From NCBI GenBank assembly GCA_959601025.1, contig CAUGOD010000019.1:1-55103 (forward strand): 55,103 bases of DNA, in the 5' to 3' direction. The notes beneath the pieces are model-generated. The model saw only the letters and a list, made by a program, of their open reading frames with translations, ran no database searches and was not told where the DNA came from. Positions 53,451-55,103 of the stretch are shown in pieces. Within the stretch, counting starts at the first letter, position 1, and each line of letters begins with the position of its first letter. Origin of the DNA: an uncultured Oscillospiraceae bacterium. Its GTDB lineage: Bacteria; Bacillota; Clostridia; Oscillospirales; Acutalibacteraceae. Position numbers and translations under genes: made by a program.

Positions 53451-54836
53451 TTAAGCAGCCGATTCCGTATCTCTGGTCACATTGCGGAGCCACTTCATAC
53501 TTTTATACCGTCCGGTGGTAAACGGGAGCTTTATCAGCTCGTCGCTGAGCAGGACAACATATACTACAGGAACGCTCCAATGCAGTAGAAATGCGCAGGC
53601 CGCTCCAAGCAGAATGGAACCGCCCCACATGGAAAGCACGTCCAAACAAAGCCCGAATTTGGTATCGCCCCCGGAACGAAAAATTCCCACCACCTGCGTG
53701 CAGTTATAGGACTGAGCAATAGAATAATACGCCATCACACACATCATGACTGACAGATATCCCCTGGCGATCGAGGTCAGATTCATCACCGCCAAAACGA
53801 TCGGCCAAGCAATCAGGATTACAGCCGCGCCCACGGCGCCGGCGATCAGGGTCAGCTGCAAAAAGCGGCGGGCATAATCCTTAGCGCGTTCCTCATTCCG
53901 CTCACCGATGGCCTTGCCGATCATAATTGCGGCCGCGTTGGCAATGCCAAAAGCGATCACTGTCGCCAGCTGGCGGGTAACCTGCGCCACCGAATTCGCT
54001 GCTACCACGGCGGAACCAAGATGGCCGATGATCACCGAATTCATAGAAATTCCCAGCCCCCACATCAGTTCGTTCAGTGTGACGGGAATAGAAAATTTCA
54101 TGAAATCACGGAACAGCAGCGCATCCCTGGAAAAAAGCTCCCGCAGGTGCAAACGTACCACAACGACCGGGCGATAGGCATAAATGAGAACGATGATAAA
54201 TTCCACCGCTCTGGCGCAAACCGTCGCAACCGCCGCTCCCCGGATTCCCAAAGCGGGAAAGCCAAGCAAACCGAAGATTAAAATCGCATTCAGGAGCACG
54301 TTAACAATAAAAGAAACCAGGTAAACAACCGTAGAAATAATCACCCGTTCCACGCTGCGCATAATATTCAGGTAAATCATTGTAAAGGCGATTAGAATAT
54401 AGCTGATCGATACAATCCGAAGATAATGAACTCCCTCCCGAATGACCTCCGGCTCCGGCGTAAAAATGTGCATGATGGCTTCAGGAAACAGCCATGCCGC
54501 CGCCGTGAAAAGTGCCGAAACCAATAGAGAAAAGCGCAGTGTGATTCCCATGACCTTTTCAATAGTGCGGGTATCTCCCTTTCCCCAATACTGCGCGGTC
54601 AGCACCGCCGCGCCGGAAGTCAAGCCAAAAAAGAACAAGGTCATGACAAACTGAACCTGTCCCGCCAGAGAAGAAGCCGACAGGACCGTTTCTCCCACTC
54701 TCCCCAGCATGATAACGTCGGCGGAAGTCACAGCCACGTTGACCAAATTTTGCAAAGCCATTGGAAGCACCAGCGCCACTACCGAACGATAAAACTGCCG
54801 GCTTTCCTGCTGCCTTTGTAAGGAATATTCCCGCAT
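53451..54836 (-). CDS. MATE family efflux transporter
   Basis: 461 residues, twelve membrane helices in two repeated halves (about 15-225 and 240-445). Exports drugs or cationic metabolites by Na+/H+ antiport; the family call rests on topology and motifs such as MALQNLVNVAVTSADVIMLGRVGE at helix 1 and TLNELMWGLGISMNSVIIGHLG at helix 7. AAAGGATTC precedes the ATG. It leads the MATE-GNAT-SDR run; polyamine handling would fit MATE plus a diamine-type acetyltransferase but is speculative. Confidence 0.92.
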   Translation of the reverse strand: MREYSLQRQQESRQFYRSVVALVLPMALQNLVNVAVTSADVIMLGRVGETVLSASSLAGQVQFVMTLFFFGLTSGAAVLTAQYWGKGDTRTIEKVMGITLRFSLLVSALFTAAAWLFPEAIMHIFTPEPEVIREGVHYLRIVSISYILIAFTMIYLNIMRSVERVIISTVVYLVSFIVNVLLNAILIFGLLGFPALGIRGAAVATVCARAVEFIIVLIYAYRPVVVVRLHLRELFSRDALLFRDFMKFSIPVTLNELMWGLGISMNSVIIGHLGSAVVAANSVAQVTRQLATVIAFGIANAAAIMIGKAIGERNEERAKDYARRFLQLTLIAGAVGAAVILIAWPIVLAVMNLTSIARGYLSVMMCVMAYYSIAQSYNCTQVVGIFRSGGDTKFGLCLDVLSMWGGSILLGAACAFLLHWSVPVVYVVLLSDELIKLPFTTGRYKSMKWLRNVTRDTESAA

Positions 54837-54933
54837 GAATCCTTTGTCTTCCCTTCTCCGTTTCGTCTTTCGTTGTATTTCAGAGTCTTCTCAATCTTGG
54901 CTCATAAAGCAGACGAAATTTCACATGAGACAA

Positions 54934-54954
54934 AGTATACCAGATTTTTCGACA
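54934..54954 (-). promoter_or_regulatory. MATE promoter with a Spo0A box
   Basis: Minus strand: -10 TATACT (54939-54934) preceded by TGG; no good -35. A perfect 0A box TGTCGAA (54954-54948) lies between the -10 and -35 positions. In that place bound Spo0A would be expected to repress, but a single box can be chance. Confidence 0.42.
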
Positions 54955-55023
54955 AAAAGGAACTGCCCAAGCAGTAAATTATCCGGAAAGATAAGCCTAA
55001 AAAGAGGCAGCAGAAAACAGGCA

Positions 55024-55063
55024 GAAAAAAACCGAGCGGAAGAGTTTTCCTCTTCCGCCCGGT
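55024..55063 (-). terminator. Terminator of a gene beyond the window end
   Basis: A 13-bp stem with one mismatch (55031-55043/55051-55063), followed by T7 on the minus strand. It should end a minus-strand gene whose body lies beyond 55103. The other bases from 54955 to 55103 hold no gene I can support. Confidence 0.7.
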
Positions 55064-55103
55064 TAATTATTGATAGTATTTAAGAATACAATAAAGGAAA
55101 AGC

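Overview
The window reads as one contiguous piece of a GC-rich (clearly above 50 percent by eye), spore-forming, anaerobic Gram-positive chromosome of the Clostridia. An Oscillospirales/Ruminococcaceae-like host is my best guess. The evidence is gene content: Spo0A, SpoIVB and SpoIIR for sporulation; a bacterial V-type ATPase operon; the sepF-ylmH-divIVA division cluster; the miaB-ymcA-mutS-mutL-miaA order; a zinc-type L31; and AGGAGG-type ribosome binding sites with many GTG/TTG starts. I see no rRNA or tRNA gene, insertion sequence, prophage or CRISPR array. Nearly everything is core genome. The unusual material lies in leaders, intergenic RNA structures and gene remnants.

Layout. 1-4526 (minus): spoIIR, ispE, a class I aminotransferase, its Lrp/AsnC regulator and a PHP phosphatase. 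4684-6497 (plus): the ACT-domain/PFL (DUF711) pair. 6543-16007 (plus): a complete V-ATPase operon in the order G/H-like, C, I, K, F, E, A, B, D, with its own promoter, several intergenic hairpins and a final terminator. 16037-31082 (minus): a long housekeeping run of HAD hydrolase, RluA-type pseudouridine synthase, lspA, divIVA, ylmH, sepF, ylmE, HlyD-like protein, miaA, mutL, mutS, ymcA-like and miaB. 31298-37823 (minus): Rrf2 regulator, rpoD, dnaG, dGTPase, HAD phosphatase and YigZ. 37953-39641: divergent rpmE (minus) and a plus-strand aromatic unit made of promoter, short Tyr/Phe-rich leader peptide, strong terminator and DAHP synthase. 39828-43424 (minus): ATP-grasp ligase, CDF transporter, HAD hydrolase and Nudix hydrolase. 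43641-46213: an internally deleted pyrophosphatase remnant (plus), then spo0A and spoIVB (minus). 46850-50534 (minus): M15 carboxypeptidase, DEAD-box helicase and mnmA. 50872-54836: Gfo/Idh/MocA oxidoreductase (plus), then SDR, GNAT and MATE genes (minus).

How the genes work together. The V-ATPase couples ATP turnover to ion transport. MiaA, MiaB and MnmA act on the tRNA anticodon loop (A37 and U34). MutS and MutL form the mismatch repair core. DnaG and RpoD form the classical macromolecular-synthesis pair. SepF, DivIVA and YlmH belong to the division cluster. SpoIVB, Spo0A and SpoIIR are sporulation control proteins.

The strongest candidate for something undescribed is the leader of the DAHP synthase gene (38327-38594). 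It has a near-consensus promoter and a good Shine-Dalgarno site. It encodes a 34-codon peptide with Tyr-Tyr, Phe, Phe and Phe within ten codons, followed by a 17+17 palindrome and a T-rich tract just before aroF. This looks like ribosome-mediated attenuation by aromatic amino acids. Secondary candidates are two 49-nt hairpin copies between the V-ATPase K and F genes whose differences mostly preserve pairing; a terminator-bearing structured leader ahead of the dGTPase; an orphan SSB-like acidic tail between mutS and mutL; the deleted pyrophosphatase; and repeated operator-like sites at the oxidoreductase promoter.
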